From CAIYRG01 sp964494505 (lineage in GTDB: Bacteria > Pseudomonadota > Alphaproteobacteria > Micropepsales > Micropepsaceae), in the NCBI GenBank assembly GCA_964494505.1, contig CAZBRO010000037.1, forward strand, positions 1 through 42,519: DNA of 42,519 bases, written 5' to 3'. The notes under the pieces were generated by a model. That model saw nothing but the letters and a program-made list of their open reading frames with translations, had not been told where the DNA came from and made no database searches. Position numbers and translations under genes: made by a program. Positions 23,771-32,246 of this stretch are shown piece after piece. The stretch's first letter is position 1. The number at the start of each line of letters is the position of its first letter.

Positions 23771-24628
23771 TCAGAAATCGGGTTTTGCGGCGGTCGGAAT
23801 GGGATCGAGGCCTTCGTCGAAGATATCGCCGTTGTTTTCCGCGCACGCCATTTCTTCGAGCGGGCCTTTGGGCACACGCGGGTCGGCGGCGTCTCCCTCC
23901 GCGCCGATGCGGCGATAATGCTGGACGGCATCCCACGGCGTGGTGAAGGCGCCCGTATCCTCCACATGGACCTTGGCTTCCAGCGTCTTGCCGCCGTCGA
24001 TCATGCGGAAGCGCTCGACCACGTGTAATTTATCCGTATGCGGAGTGCGGTAATTGTCGATGAAGGTGCGTCCGTTGAGACCCGTGGTATCGACCACCAG
24101 CGTGTCGCCTTCGTAGCGGCCGGTCGATTCACCGAACCAGGAGGGTGCGGGATTGGCCGAATGCTGCTGGTTCATGTAAATGTGGCGGACCTGATGATCC
24201 TCCGCCCAGATCATCACGACCTCTTTCGGGGTTTGCAGGAAATAGACCGGAAACACCGGATAGAGCAGGAAGCCCGGCACGCCGATGGGCCAGCAGCGTT
24301 CCTTGGGTGTGTATGCGGCCTTGCCGGAAAGCGCGCGGTCGTTGGCTTTGCGCAATTCCTCGCGCGCCCAGGGTTGCAGGATCGGATTGGAAAGGTCGGC
24401 CACGCGGAACGCGGGTTGCCCCGGCTTCGGGAGATGCGCGGGGTCGCCGACGATGGGGCCGGGCCCGCTCGCGGGGGGCTGGAATTCCTGGCCGGTGGTG
24501 ATCCAGGCAGTCGAACTGTCCGGGGCGAAATTGGGTGCGGCCTGATCGGCGGCTGAGGCAGGTACGAGCGCGGCGACGGCGCACAGAAGTGCCGCGCTGG
24601 CGCCGCATGAGAGTGAAATCCTGGGCAT
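23771..24628 (-). CDS. GDTLVVD-family exported protein (paralogue 3 of 8), KPDF-tailed
   Basis: A 285-residue exported protein with a signal peptide (LLCAVAALVPASA). Landmarks are C112 in RCWPIGVP, YFLQTPKEVVMIW (129-141), RHIYMNQQHS, SWFGESTGRYEGDTLVVD (163-180), YRTPHTDKLHVVERF, VEDTGAF and C262 in ACAENN. It ends PTAAKPDF. It carries a 15-residue insert before the second Cys (EGDAADPRVPKGP). The G-E-S-x-G segment resembles a serine-hydrolase elbow, but no catalytic His/Asp assignment is possible from sequence. Function unknown. It is the first gene of a minus-strand run leading to the DUF2946-like and ZnuD-like genes, and diverges from the solute-binding protein gene. Confidence 0.8.
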   Translation of the reverse strand: MPRISLSCGASAALLCAVAALVPASAADQAAPNFAPDSSTAWITTGQEFQPPASGPGPIVGDPAHLPKPGQPAFRVADLSNPILQPWAREELRKANDRALSGKAAYTPKERCWPIGVPGFLLYPVFPVYFLQTPKEVVMIWAEDHQVRHIYMNQQHSANPAPSWFGESTGRYEGDTLVVDTTGLNGRTFIDNYRTPHTDKLHVVERFRMIDGGKTLEAKVHVEDTGAFTTPWDAVQHYRRIGAEGDAADPRVPKGPLEEMACAENNGDIFDEGLDPIPTAAKPDF

Positions 24629-24706
24629 CGCGGGTCCCCTTTTAGCCGCCTCCCGAAGGTTAGCATGTGTGCTATTATTTTTTCAGGGCCTTACCGGGAG
24701 GGAACG

Positions 24707-25471
24707 ATGAAATCCATGCTTTCGCTGGTAGCCGCTGTTGCTTTCGTGCTCGGGTTTTCGGCGCCGGCGCGCGCCCAGAGCGAAATCACGCTGCTGTCGC
24801 CCAATCCGATCAAGGAGACCATCGACAGACTGGTTGCCGATTTCCAGGCCAAGACCGGTACGAAAGTGAAGATCACCTATGGCAGCGGCGTCGGCACGCG
24901 CAAGACCGTGGCCGAGGGCGGGGCTGAGGATGTGACGCTGTTGTTTGCGCCGTTCGACGATGCGCTGAAGACCGGCAATGTGGCGAAGAACAGCGCGACC
25001 GTGGTGGCGCGGCTGAGGCTCGCCATCGCGGTCAAGAAGGGCGCGCCCAAGCCCGACATTTCCAACCTCGCGGCGGTCAAGCGGACGCTCGTCAATGCAA
25101 GGTCGATCATCTCGGTCGATCCGGCGCAAGGAAGTGTGGGCGGCGCGACGCTGCTCGCGCTCGACAAGATGGGGCTAACCGATCGGATCAAGCCGAAGAT
25201 CAAATGGGTGCCGGGCGGCGGCGAGGTGCAAACCTCGGTGGCCAAGGGCGAGACGCAGATCGCGCTCGGCCCCTATCTCAGCGACATGCGCAATCCCGGG
25301 CTCGATGTCGTAGGCGCGCTGCCGCCGGAGGCCGCGACGCCGGTGGATATCACGGGTTTTCTGTCGACGGGCGTGAAGGACCCGAAAGCCGCGCGCGCGT
25401 TGCTGGATTATCTCAAATCGGCCGCCGCCGCGCCCGTGTGGCGGGAGGCGAAGGCATTTCCCGTACGGTGA
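24707..25471 (+). CDS. Orphan molybdate-type (ModA-like) solute-binding protein
   Basis: A 254-residue exported binding protein with a signal peptide (AAVAFVLGFSAPARAQ). The mature chain follows the ModA layout: EITLLSPNPIKETIDRLVADF, GTKVKITYGSG, VTLLFAPFDDAL, the hinge SVDPAQGSVGGATLLALDKMG and a C-terminal FLSTGVKDPKAARALLDYL. The start at 24707 follows GGGAGGGAACG. No permease or ATPase gene is adjacent, so it may share a distant transporter or act as a ligand sensor or scavenger. The ligand could be molybdate or an organic anion. A short inverted repeat TAGCA-TGTG-TGCTA (24661-24674) lies in the shared promoter region. Confidence 0.75.
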   Translation: MKSMLSLVAAVAFVLGFSAPARAQSEITLLSPNPIKETIDRLVADFQAKTGTKVKITYGSGVGTRKTVAEGGAEDVTLLFAPFDDALKTGNVAKNSATVVARLRLAIAVKKGAPKPDISNLAAVKRTLVNARSIISVDPAQGSVGGATLLALDKMGLTDRIKPKIKWVPGGGEVQTSVAKGETQIALGPYLSDMRNPGLDVVGALPPEAATPVDITGFLSTGVKDPKAARALLDYLKSAAAAPVWREAKAFPVR

Positions 25472-25495
25472 GGGGCGGGTGTGTGCCCCCTATGG

Positions 25496-25576
25496 TTCGA
25501 CAAGCTCACCATGAGGAAAAAAGAGTGTCCTCATCCTGAGCCTGTCGAAGGGTGAGCCTGTCGAAGGGTGAGCTTG
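25496..25576. repeat. REP-like hairpin repeat, GTCGA family
   Basis: The arms 25496-25516 and 25529-25549 pair to form a long hairpin around a loop beginning AAAAAAGAG. A direct repeat of GAGCCTGTCGAAGGGT follows and runs up to the stop codon of the gene at 25577. Related copies with GTCGAAG and CTCAGGGTGAGG units occur at 31082-31250. Such elements may stabilise or terminate transcripts from both convergent genes. Confidence 0.7.
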
Positions 25577-26482
25577 TCAGAAATCCGGCTTGGCGGCGGT
25601 CGGGACCTGTTCGTCCTTGCTGTAATAGACATGCGGATTCTCGGCGCAGACCGTTTCAGGCCATTCGTCCGAGCCACGGCCGAAGGTCACGGTTTCCGAC
25701 CACGGCGTGGTGAAGACGCCCTCATCTTCGACGGTGTAGTACACTTGCAAATACTTGCCGCGGTAATTGCGATCGATGCCGACCCCGGCGTGAAAATTCT
25801 CCTTGGCGTCGCGAGCGATGCCGTCCTTTGCTTCCTCATAATCGATCAAGCGAAACCGTTCGACCATGTGCAGCGACTTCGTATACGGCGTTCCGTAGAG
25901 ATCGAGCATCGGGAAGGGCCGATCCGGGCGGATGCCCACCGTATCGACAACCAGCGTGGCGCCTTCATAGTGACCGACGGAATCGCCATACCAGGACGGT
26001 TTCACATTGCGCGGATGCGGCTGGTTCATGCGCACCACACGAACCTCGTGATCCTGGTCGTAGATCATGGTGACGTGGTCGGGCCGCTGGAAAATCTGCA
26101 CGGCGAAATTCTTGTAGATGGACGGTCCTGGTTCCGGCCAGCATTGATTGGCGGGGCTCGGGAAGACGATCCCGGCAATGGACATGTCGCCGAACTTCTT
26201 CACGACGGCCGCGGTTTCCGGTTTCAGGATGGGATTGTTGTAATCGCCGACCAGCGTGTTGTAATCGCTGGCGCCGTCTTCCTTGCGGCGGATCAGATTC
26301 TTCAGCCCCGTCGGACCCGAGGCCAGCGGTTCCGGACCCGGGAGGGAGGGGTGCCACCAGATACCGGCGAAATCCGGAATGGCGCCGGACGACGATGCGG
26401 GGGCGGCGATGGACCCGCCGGATGCCGCAAACACCGCCGCGCAAAGGCCAAACGCCGCCGCTGCCGCCAATGCGATTCTCAT
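25577..26482 (-). CDS. GDTLVVD-family exported protein (paralogue 4 of 8), KPDF-tailed
   Basis: A 301-residue exported protein. The start at 26482 has GGGAGG upstream and a signal peptide (MRIALAAAAAFGLCAAVFAA). The mature part opens IPDFAGIWWHP. The first Cys lies in ANQCWPEPGP, the core reads SWYGDSVGHYEGATLVVD, then YGTPYTKSLHMVERFRLID, a longer insert (about 30 residues) before YTVEDEGVFTTPW, and the second Cys in ETVCAEN. It ends PTAAKPDF. The GIWWHP start, the NQCWP wording and the GTPY[TS]KSLH motif are shared only with paralogue 5, so these two form a subgroup. It diverges from the PQQ dehydrogenase gene. Confidence 0.8.
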   Translation of the reverse strand: MRIALAAAAAFGLCAAVFAASGGSIAAPASSSGAIPDFAGIWWHPSLPGPEPLASGPTGLKNLIRRKEDGASDYNTLVGDYNNPILKPETAAVVKKFGDMSIAGIVFPSPANQCWPEPGPSIYKNFAVQIFQRPDHVTMIYDQDHEVRVVRMNQPHPRNVKPSWYGDSVGHYEGATLVVDTVGIRPDRPFPMLDLYGTPYTKSLHMVERFRLIDYEEAKDGIARDAKENFHAGVGIDRNYRGKYLQVYYTVEDEGVFTTPWSETVTFGRGSDEWPETVCAENPHVYYSKDEQVPTAAKPDF

Positions 26483-26628
26483 CCCCGATCCTCCCGTTCC
26501 CGTCCCACGCGAGCTTACCACATCGAGCCGGTCCGTCATCACGATGCGCCGGCGCCTTGGACCGTGCGAAGAGCGCGCAATTGGCGTATATTTCGCACAA
26601 AGAACGACGGGCCATTTGGGAGGGGACC

Positions 26629-28287
26629 ATGAAAAGAACGTTGTTGCTCGGTGCGGCGGTGCTCGGTTTGTGGCCGGTGTTTGCATCGGCTCAGACGACA
26701 CAGGAGCTTCTGACCGACGGCAAGAACTCCGACAACGTCACCACCCAGAGCATGGGCTATGACCGCAAGAGCTACAGCCCGCTCAAGCAGATCGACAAGG
26801 CCAATGTGAAGCGGCTGGTGCCGATCTGGAATTCGAGCCTGATGAACGATTCCGGCGAAATGGCCGCGCCCACCGTCTACAACGGCGTCATGTACGTCAT
26901 CAACGGCAAAGGGAGCTTTGCCATCGACGTCGACACCGGGCGGCAAATCTGGCGTACGCCGGTGAGGCTCGAACCCGGCGTGGAGCGCAACGCGTATACG
27001 CGGGGCGCGGCGACCATCTACAATGGCAAGCTCTTCCGCGTGACCATCGACAATCATGTGCTGGCGCTCGACATGAAGACCGGCAAGGAAGTGTGGAACC
27101 AGAAATTCGCCGAACTGAAGGACGGATTCTATTCGACCGGCGGGCCGATTGTTGCCAACGGCGTGCTGATTTCTGGCGTCGCCGGCGGCGAATCCACCAC
27201 GCGCGGCTTCCTGGACGGCTGGGACCCCGACACGGGAAAGAAATTGTGGCGCCGATACACGATCCCCGCGCCCGGCGAACCGGGATCGGAGACCTGGCCC
27301 AAAGGCACCGACGCCTATCTGCAGGGCGGCGGGCCGACCTGGCGCTCCGGGTCCTACGATCCCGAACTTGATCTGGTCTATTGGGGCGTCGGCAACGCGG
27401 AACCCTATGATCCCCGCCCGCGCGAAGGGCTCGACAGTCTGTACACGAACAGCGTGCTGGCGATCCGCCCCAAGACGGGCGAACTGGTTTGCTATTACCA
27501 ATACACGCCCAACGATGTCTACGACGTGGATGCGACCGACGAGCAGGTGCTTGCCGACATCCGCGTCGGCGGGCAGATGCGCAAGGTGATGATCCAGACC
27601 AACAAGAACGGTTTCCTTTATGTGCTGGATCGCACCAACTGCAAGCCGATCGCGGCCAACCCATTTACGAAGGTCAATTGGGCATCGCGGATCGACATGG
27701 CGACCGGGCGGCCGGTGCTGACGGATGTGTACAAGCGTTTCGCGGCCGGCGAAGAGGTGGAGATATACCCATCGCGCGGCACCAATGCGGTGCCGGCGGC
27801 GTTCGATCCGACGACGGGCCTGCTTTACGCGAGCCCTTGGAACGTACCGCGGCTGCAGAAGCTCGCAGCACCGCGGCCGATCAAGATCGGCGACCAATCG
27901 ACCGGTGTGGTGGCGCGTCAGCCCGAGCAGAAGCCGGGCGAGGCGATGGGCTATTTCGTGGCGCTCGATCCCCTGACCGGAAAACGGAAATGGGAGGTGC
28001 CGCTGATGGATCTTCCCAGTTCCGCAGGCATGCTGGCGACGGGAGGCGGCCTGCTGTTCACCGGCAAGCTGACGGGCGAGTTCATCGCGCTGGACAAGGA
28101 CACGGGTCAGCAGCTCTGGCAATTCCAGACCGGGTCATCCGTCAATTCCACAGCGATCACCTACACGCACAAGGGCCGGCAATATGTGTCGATCGCATCG
28201 GGTCTCGGCGGCGTGCTGGCCACACGCTATGCGTCGGGAAAGATGCCGACTGGCGGCTCGATGTGGACCTTTGCGCTGATGCAATAG
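26629..28287 (+). CDS. PQQ-dependent alcohol dehydrogenase (quinoprotein, no haem domain)
   Basis: A 552-residue periplasmic quinoprotein with a signal peptide (ending ASAQTTQ) and an eight-bladed propeller of W-motif repeats (for example GTLYWDPDTGKKLW-type blades). Typical family segments are GGESTTRGFLDGWDPDTG, PGEPGSETWP and YWGVGNAEPYDPR. The catalytic Asp region reads YTPNDVYDVDATDEQVL, where the second Asp of D-V-D occupies the position that marks lanthanide-using enzymes (XoxF, PedH). The vicinal Cys-Cys pair of methanol dehydrogenases is absent. No cytochrome domain is fused, so electrons would pass to a separate cytochrome such as the one at 40744. The start at 26629 follows GGGAGGGGA. 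Substrate is unknown, probably an alcohol. Confidence 0.88.
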   Translation: MKRTLLLGAAVLGLWPVFASAQTTQELLTDGKNSDNVTTQSMGYDRKSYSPLKQIDKANVKRLVPIWNSSLMNDSGEMAAPTVYNGVMYVINGKGSFAIDVDTGRQIWRTPVRLEPGVERNAYTRGAATIYNGKLFRVTIDNHVLALDMKTGKEVWNQKFAELKDGFYSTGGPIVANGVLISGVAGGESTTRGFLDGWDPDTGKKLWRRYTIPAPGEPGSETWPKGTDAYLQGGGPTWRSGSYDPELDLVYWGVGNAEPYDPRPREGLDSLYTNSVLAIRPKTGELVCYYQYTPNDVYDVDATDEQVLADIRVGGQMRKVMIQTNKNGFLYVLDRTNCKPIAANPFTKVNWASRIDMATGRPVLTDVYKRFAAGEEVEIYPSRGTNAVPAAFDPTTGLLYASPWNVPRLQKLAAPRPIKIGDQSTGVVARQPEQKPGEAMGYFVALDPLTGKRKWEVPLMDLPSSAGMLATGGGLLFTGKLTGEFIALDKDTGQQLWQFQTGSSVNSTAITYTHKGRQYVSIASGLGGVLATRYASGKMPTGGSMWTFALMQ

Positions 28288-28294
28288 CGAATGC

Positions 28295-28801
28295 TCACGG
28301 GCGGTGCTGCACCAGATAGGTCGCAAGGTCCCAGGCGTTGCGAATGCCGACCAGCAGAAGGAACAGCATCGTCGCACCGATGGCGTGCGCCGCGCTTGCG
28401 GGCGCAAGCCAGACCGCGGCTGCCGACCCGGCAAGCCCGAGATAGGTGACGACCGGGAGAAGGCCGTAGAAGATTTTATCCTCCCAATCGGGCGGCTGAT
28501 CGAGGGTGACGCGGAATACGCGCATGGCCGTCCGCGTCGAGTAAAACAATCCGGCCGCGGCACAGAGCGCGATGCCTGCACCCGCAGCTTCAGGCGCAAG
28601 GTTCGGCACCGCCGTGATCGCGCTGACGACAACGACAATCGCGAAATGGAAGACGTTGGGCGTTATGTAAATCTGCGAGCCCTGGGACGCGCGGTTCGAT
28701 TCAAGCCCGGCGGTCAGCGTCGCCACGACGAACATGATACCCAGCAGCGCGCCCGCCGACGGACCGATGATGATGTAGTAATTATCCCAGCCGGAGAACA
28801 T
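28295..28801 (-). CDS. Conserved four- to five-helix membrane protein
   Basis: A 168-residue inner-membrane protein of unknown function. Hydrophobic segments are IIIGPSAGALLGIMFVVATL, FHFAIVVVVSAITAV, AAGAGIALCAAAGLFY, YGLLPVVTYLGLAGSAAAVW and AIGATMLFLLLVGI. The motif WDNYYIIIGPSAGALLGIMFVV recurs, from memory, in uncharacterised proteobacterial proteins. It converges on the PQQ dehydrogenase gene with an eight-base gap. Confidence 0.65.
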   Translation of the reverse strand: MFSGWDNYYIIIGPSAGALLGIMFVVATLTAGLESNRASQGSQIYITPNVFHFAIVVVVSAITAVPNLAPEAAGAGIALCAAAGLFYSTRTAMRVFRVTLDQPPDWEDKIFYGLLPVVTYLGLAGSAAAVWLAPASAAHAIGATMLFLLLVGIRNAWDLATYLVQHRP

Positions 28802-28837
28802 TGTGCGAAGCCTAAATTCCGGTCCGTTCGATCCGAC

Positions 28838-28889
28838 GCCCCCTCCACCGGCTTTCGCCGGTCCCCCTCCCCCGTAAACGGGGGAGGAA
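28838..28889. repeat. Double-hairpin intergenic repeat, copy 1
   Basis: The unit consists of CCCCTCCACCGGC-TTTC-GCCGGT, forming a first hairpin, followed by CCCTCCCCCG-TAAA-CGGGGGAGG, forming a second. It sits between the membrane-protein gene and the NHL-protein gene. Copies occur at 30099-30148 and, diverged, at 42438-42490. Confidence 0.75.
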
Positions 28890-28891
28890 TG

Positions 28892-30079
28892 TTACCGGGC
28901 GGCGGTGGAGAGGCCTTTGAAGATGAACTTCTGCACGCGATACCCTTGCGATTCTCCGGTCACGATGTTGCCTTGCGGATCGACGTCGAGACTGTGGAGG
29001 TGGAAGAATTCGCCCGCCTTGCGGCCGGGCCGGCCGATGTGGCCGATTTCTTCAAGCGAGGCGCGGTCCAGGATCGCGATGCGTTCGTTCGATCCGTCGG
29101 CGATATAGAGGAAGCGCTGCTCCGGGTCGGCCGACAGCCCGACGCCGAAGGCAGTGCCGGTGCCTTGGGATTCGCGCTTGATGAAGCCTTCCTTGATGAA
29201 CTTGCCGTCGAGCGTGAAGGCCTGCACGCGGTTGTTGGCGCGGTCGGTCACGTAGACGGTGCCGTCATTGGCGACCTCGATGCCGTGCGGCGTGTTGAAT
29301 TGGGCGGGCCCGGGCCCGGTCGCCTGGCGGGCCTTCGACGCCTTGTCGTCGGGCTTGTTACCATAGGCGCCCCAATAGCGCTTGAACGCTCCGGTGTTGG
29401 CGTCGAACACGATGACGCGGCGATTGCCGTAGCCGTCGGCGACGAACACCTCGTTGGTCTTGTCGTAGACGGTGATGCCGGCCGGGCGCGAGAGATGCGT
29501 GGTGTCGTTGCTGTCGACCCCGACGCCGCCTTTGCCGATCTGAAGCAGGAATTTGCCGTCCTTGGTGAATTTCAGCACCTGTCCGTCGCCGTCTCCATTG
29601 CCGGTGAGCCAGACATTGTCGAGCGCATCGACCGCAATGCCGTGCTCGCCGCTGCCTGGGCGGCCGTCACCGTTGAGGCGCTTTTCGGCGGTGCAGGACG
29701 GGCATTCCGCGAAGGCCGAATGCAGGCCGCCGCGATTGGTCCATTGGTATTCGCCGGTCTTGGACGGGCCGCCCCAACCCTGGAGATATTTGCCGGTCGG
29801 GCTGAATTCGACGACGGGCGGGGCAGGGACATAGCCGTTCTCGGTGGCGTTGCCTTCCTCCAGCGTGTGCGGACGGTGGAACACCCAGACATTGCCGTGG
29901 GAATCCGCAGTTGCGCCGCCGACGCCGCCAAGCAGCATGTGTTCGGGCATGGTGGGGAAGTTCGCGTCCACTTCGAAGATGGGGACGGCCTTCGCGCCCG
30001 GCTTGGTGTCCGCTGCTGCGGCCGGAAGTGCGGCGAGGGCAAGAACCAATGCGGCTCCCGTTAAAACGTGCCGTTTCAT
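28892..30079 (-). CDS. Exported NHL-repeat (six-bladed propeller) protein
   Basis: A 395-residue exported propeller protein with a signal peptide (ALVLALAALPAAAADT). NHL-type blades recur: HGIAVDALDNVWLTGNGDG, RPAGITVYDKTNEVFVADGYGNRRV, TPHGIEVANDGTVYVTDRANNRVQAF and FLYIADGSNERIAIL. A Cys pair, CPSC, lies near residue 130. The closest named enzyme with this fold is peptidylamidoglycolate lyase, but many NHL proteins are binding scaffolds, so function is open. The start at 30079 follows GGAGA; an ATG at 30091 is less likely. It lies downstream of GDTLVVD paralogue 5 and is probably co-transcribed with it. Confidence 0.8.
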   Translation of the reverse strand: MKRHVLTGAALVLALAALPAAAADTKPGAKAVPIFEVDANFPTMPEHMLLGGVGGATADSHGNVWVFHRPHTLEEGNATENGYVPAPPVVEFSPTGKYLQGWGGPSKTGEYQWTNRGGLHSAFAECPSCTAEKRLNGDGRPGSGEHGIAVDALDNVWLTGNGDGDGQVLKFTKDGKFLLQIGKGGVGVDSNDTTHLSRPAGITVYDKTNEVFVADGYGNRRVIVFDANTGAFKRYWGAYGNKPDDKASKARQATGPGPAQFNTPHGIEVANDGTVYVTDRANNRVQAFTLDGKFIKEGFIKRESQGTGTAFGVGLSADPEQRFLYIADGSNERIAILDRASLEEIGHIGRPGRKAGEFFHLHSLDVDPQGNIVTGESQGYRVQKFIFKGLSTAAR

Positions 30080-30098
30080 GCGAGTCTCCATTATTTGC

Positions 30099-30148
30099 GC
30101 CCCCTCCACCGGCTTCGCCGGTCCCCTTCCCCGCAGGCGGGGGAGGAC
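30099..30148. repeat. Double-hairpin intergenic repeat, copy 2
   Basis: Nearly identical to copy 1: CCCCTCCACCGGC-TTC-GCCGGT and then CCTTCCCCGC-AGG-CGGGGGAGG. It lies between GDTLVVD paralogue 5 and the NHL-protein gene on the minus strand and may modulate read-through between them. Confidence 0.75.
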
Positions 30149-30154
30149 CCGCCG

Positions 30155-31063
30155 TCAGAAATCCGGTTTGTCCGCGTGCGGGACCTCGGATTCCTTGCTG
30201 TTGTAGTATTCGTTGCGGTTCTCGGCGCAGGCGGCTTCCGGCCATGCGCCGGCCGCGCGACGATAGATCATGCCGGCCTTCCAGGGCATGGTGAAAACGC
30301 CCGCGTCGTCGACCGTGAATTCGAGCTGAAGCGCCTTGCCCTTATAGGCGGGATCGGCGGTCAGTCCGGCATCGTTGAACGGAACGAGCAGATTTTCCTT
30401 CCGCGTCCGTGCTTCGGAGGCTTTTGCGGCATCGTCGTCGACCAGCCGGTAACGCTCCACCACATGCAGGGATTTGCTGTAGGGCGTGCCGTAGACATCG
30501 ACCATGGCGAACTTCCGGTCGGTCCTGATGCCCACCGTATCGACAACTAAGGTGTCGCCTTCGTAATGACCGACGGAATCTCCGTATAAGGACGGTGTTA
30601 GGCGCGCGGGATGTGCCGCGTTCAGCCGCACGGTGCGGCTTTCGTGATCGGGGTTGCTGTAAAGGATGGTGACTTTGCCCGGTTGCTGCAGAAGCTGGAT
30701 GCCGATGGTCCACAGGATATAGGGCACCGGTTGCGGCCAGCACTGATTGGCGGGCGTGGGATAGGTCACGCCGCTCGCCGAGATTTCGCCGTACTTCTTC
30801 ACGATTGCCGCGGCCTCGGGCTTCAGGATCGGATTGGTGTAATCGCCGGTCAGCCGGTCGCTGTTCCCAATGCCGCTCGGCGTGCGCAACCGGTTCAGCA
30901 CGGGGCCGGGGCCCGATTCCGGCGGATCGAAACCGGGCCAATAAGGGTGGGCCCATATCCCGGAGAAATCCGGAAGAGAGGCGGTTTGCGCTGCGCTTTG
31001 GCCGGATACCGGCAGCGCCGCCAATGCTGCCGTCAGGAGGAGCGTTCGCCAATTCATGTCCAT
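30155..31063 (-). CDS. GDTLVVD-family exported protein (paralogue 5 of 8), KPDF-tailed
   Basis: A 302-residue exported protein with a signal peptide (LLLTAALAALPVSGQSA). The mature part opens LPDFSGIWAHPYWPG. Landmarks are the first Cys in ANQCWPQPVP, SLYGDSVGHYEGDTLVVD, YGTPYSKSLHVVERYRLVD, a 30-residue insert, FTVDDAGVFTMPW and the second Cys in AACAEN. It ends HADKPDF. It is closest to paralogue 4. The GGGAG ribosome binding site precedes the ATG at 31063; a second ATG at 31057 is possible. It is followed by the NHL-propeller gene on the same strand. Confidence 0.8.
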   Translation of the reverse strand: MDMNWRTLLLTAALAALPVSGQSAAQTASLPDFSGIWAHPYWPGFDPPESGPGPVLNRLRTPSGIGNSDRLTGDYTNPILKPEAAAIVKKYGEISASGVTYPTPANQCWPQPVPYILWTIGIQLLQQPGKVTILYSNPDHESRTVRLNAAHPARLTPSLYGDSVGHYEGDTLVVDTVGIRTDRKFAMVDVYGTPYSKSLHVVERYRLVDDDAAKASEARTRKENLLVPFNDAGLTADPAYKGKALQLEFTVDDAGVFTMPWKAGMIYRRAAGAWPEAACAENRNEYYNSKESEVPHADKPDF

Positions 31064-31081
31064 CTGCTCCCTTGCTGCAAC

Positions 31082-31250
31082 CGATCCTCATGCTGAGCCC
31101 GTCGAAGCATGAGGTACGCTGTGTTTTCAGATCACCCTTCGACAAGCTCACCCTTCGACACGCTCAGGGTGAGGACAATGAACCCATCCTCATGCGGAGC
31201 CTCCTCATCCCGAGCGTGCCGAGGGGCGAAGCATGAGGTACGCTGATCTC
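31082..31250. repeat. Cluster of REP-like hairpins, GTCGA family
   Basis: This gap holds several units: CCTCATGC-N13-GCATGAGG (31086-31114), an inverted pair around CCTTCGACAAGCTCACCC and CTCAGGGTGAGG, and an 18-base direct repeat (GAAGCATGAGGTACGCTG at 31104-31121 and 31228-31245). It relates to the repeat at 25496-25576 and fills nearly the whole space between paralogues 5 and 6. Confidence 0.7.
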
Positions 31251-31251
31251 T

Positions 31252-32124
31252 TCAGAAATCCGGTCTGGCGGCGACCGGAATCGGATCGAGGCCTTGCGAG
31301 AAACGGTCGACGCCTCCGTCCTCGGCGCAGATCGATTCTTCGATCTCCAGATTGGTCCGGCGCCAGATCTGCGTGAGCGTCAGCGGCGCGTTGAACGTGT
31401 CGGGGTCTTCCACCGTCACGACGGCTTTCAGGCTCTTGCCGTCCGGTGCGACGGTGAACCGCTCAACCACATGCATCTTGTCGGTATGGGGCGTGCGGAA
31501 ATTGTCGATGAAATGGTATTTCCCACCCGCGATCCCGATCGTATCCACGACCAGGGTGTCGCCATTCTCGTAATGGCCGATCGATTCGCCGGACCAGGAC
31601 GGCTTCACATTCGGCGAATGCTTGTCCGTCAGCAGGATATGGCGCGCCAGGGAGTTGCGCTGCCACAGCATCGTCACTTCCTTCGGCGTCTGCAGGAAAT
31701 AAACGGGTTCGAGATACAGAAGCTGACCGGGCACGCCGCCGGGCCAGCAGCGCGATTGCGCCCGGAAGGAGAGCTTCTTCTTGCCGCTCAGCAATTCCTC
31801 GTTGGATTCCTGCATCTCCTTGGCCGCCCAGGGTTTCAGCACCGGATCCTTTGCGTTCACGATGGCCACGGTCAATTCGCCGTCGCGGAAGAGCCCGCCG
31901 TTCTGGATCTGGCTGTTATAGGGATAGGCGGGATCGGTCAGAATCGGCCCATGCGCCGCGCCGGCCGGCGGGGCCAGCTGATAGTCCCAGAAGTTCACCT
32001 GCCAGGAGTAGTCGCGGCCCGGCGTCAGGTTCGGAATGCCGTCCTTCGCGGGCGCGGACTGTACGGCTTCTGCGGACACCAGGGTCGCTGCCAGCATCGC
32101 GGCCGTCAAAATGTGCTTCTTCAT
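31252..32124 (-). CDS. GDTLVVD-family exported protein (paralogue 6 of 8), KPDF-type tail
   Basis: A 290-residue exported protein with a signal peptide (ILTAAMLAATLVSAEAVQSA). Landmarks are the first Cys in SRCWPGGVPGQLLYLEPVYF, FLQTPKEVTMLW, SWSGESIGHYENGDTLVVD (one residue longer in the core than most copies), FRTPHTDKMHVVERF, VEDPDTF and the second Cys in ESICAED. It ends PVAARPDF, with Arg in place of Lys in the tail. It groups with paralogues 3, 7 and 8. The cupin gene lies upstream on the same strand, 122 bases away, and may be co-transcribed. Confidence 0.8.
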   Translation of the reverse strand: MKKHILTAAMLAATLVSAEAVQSAPAKDGIPNLTPGRDYSWQVNFWDYQLAPPAGAAHGPILTDPAYPYNSQIQNGGLFRDGELTVAIVNAKDPVLKPWAAKEMQESNEELLSGKKKLSFRAQSRCWPGGVPGQLLYLEPVYFLQTPKEVTMLWQRNSLARHILLTDKHSPNVKPSWSGESIGHYENGDTLVVDTIGIAGGKYHFIDNFRTPHTDKMHVVERFTVAPDGKSLKAVVTVEDPDTFNAPLTLTQIWRRTNLEIEESICAEDGGVDRFSQGLDPIPVAARPDF

Positions 32125-32246
32125 GCCAATTCCTTCTGCCTTGCCGTTTCCCTATCCCTTGAGGGCGGAACAATATCATTGCCGCCACCGGCCCGATAAG
32201 GGCCCTGTTGCCGCTCCGGTCAGGGGTAACGCGCGCGCCGCGTCCT

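Noticed and set aside
26539..30064. Very long antisense frames opposite the PQQ dehydrogenase (527 codons) and the NHL protein (586 codons)
   Set aside because: Both mirror strong genes with clear families and signal peptides; the antisense products are repetitive in A, R, G and V and have no motifs.
31082..31250. Clustered repeats as a CRISPR array
   Set aside because: The units are hairpins of unequal length without regular spacers, and no cas genes are near.
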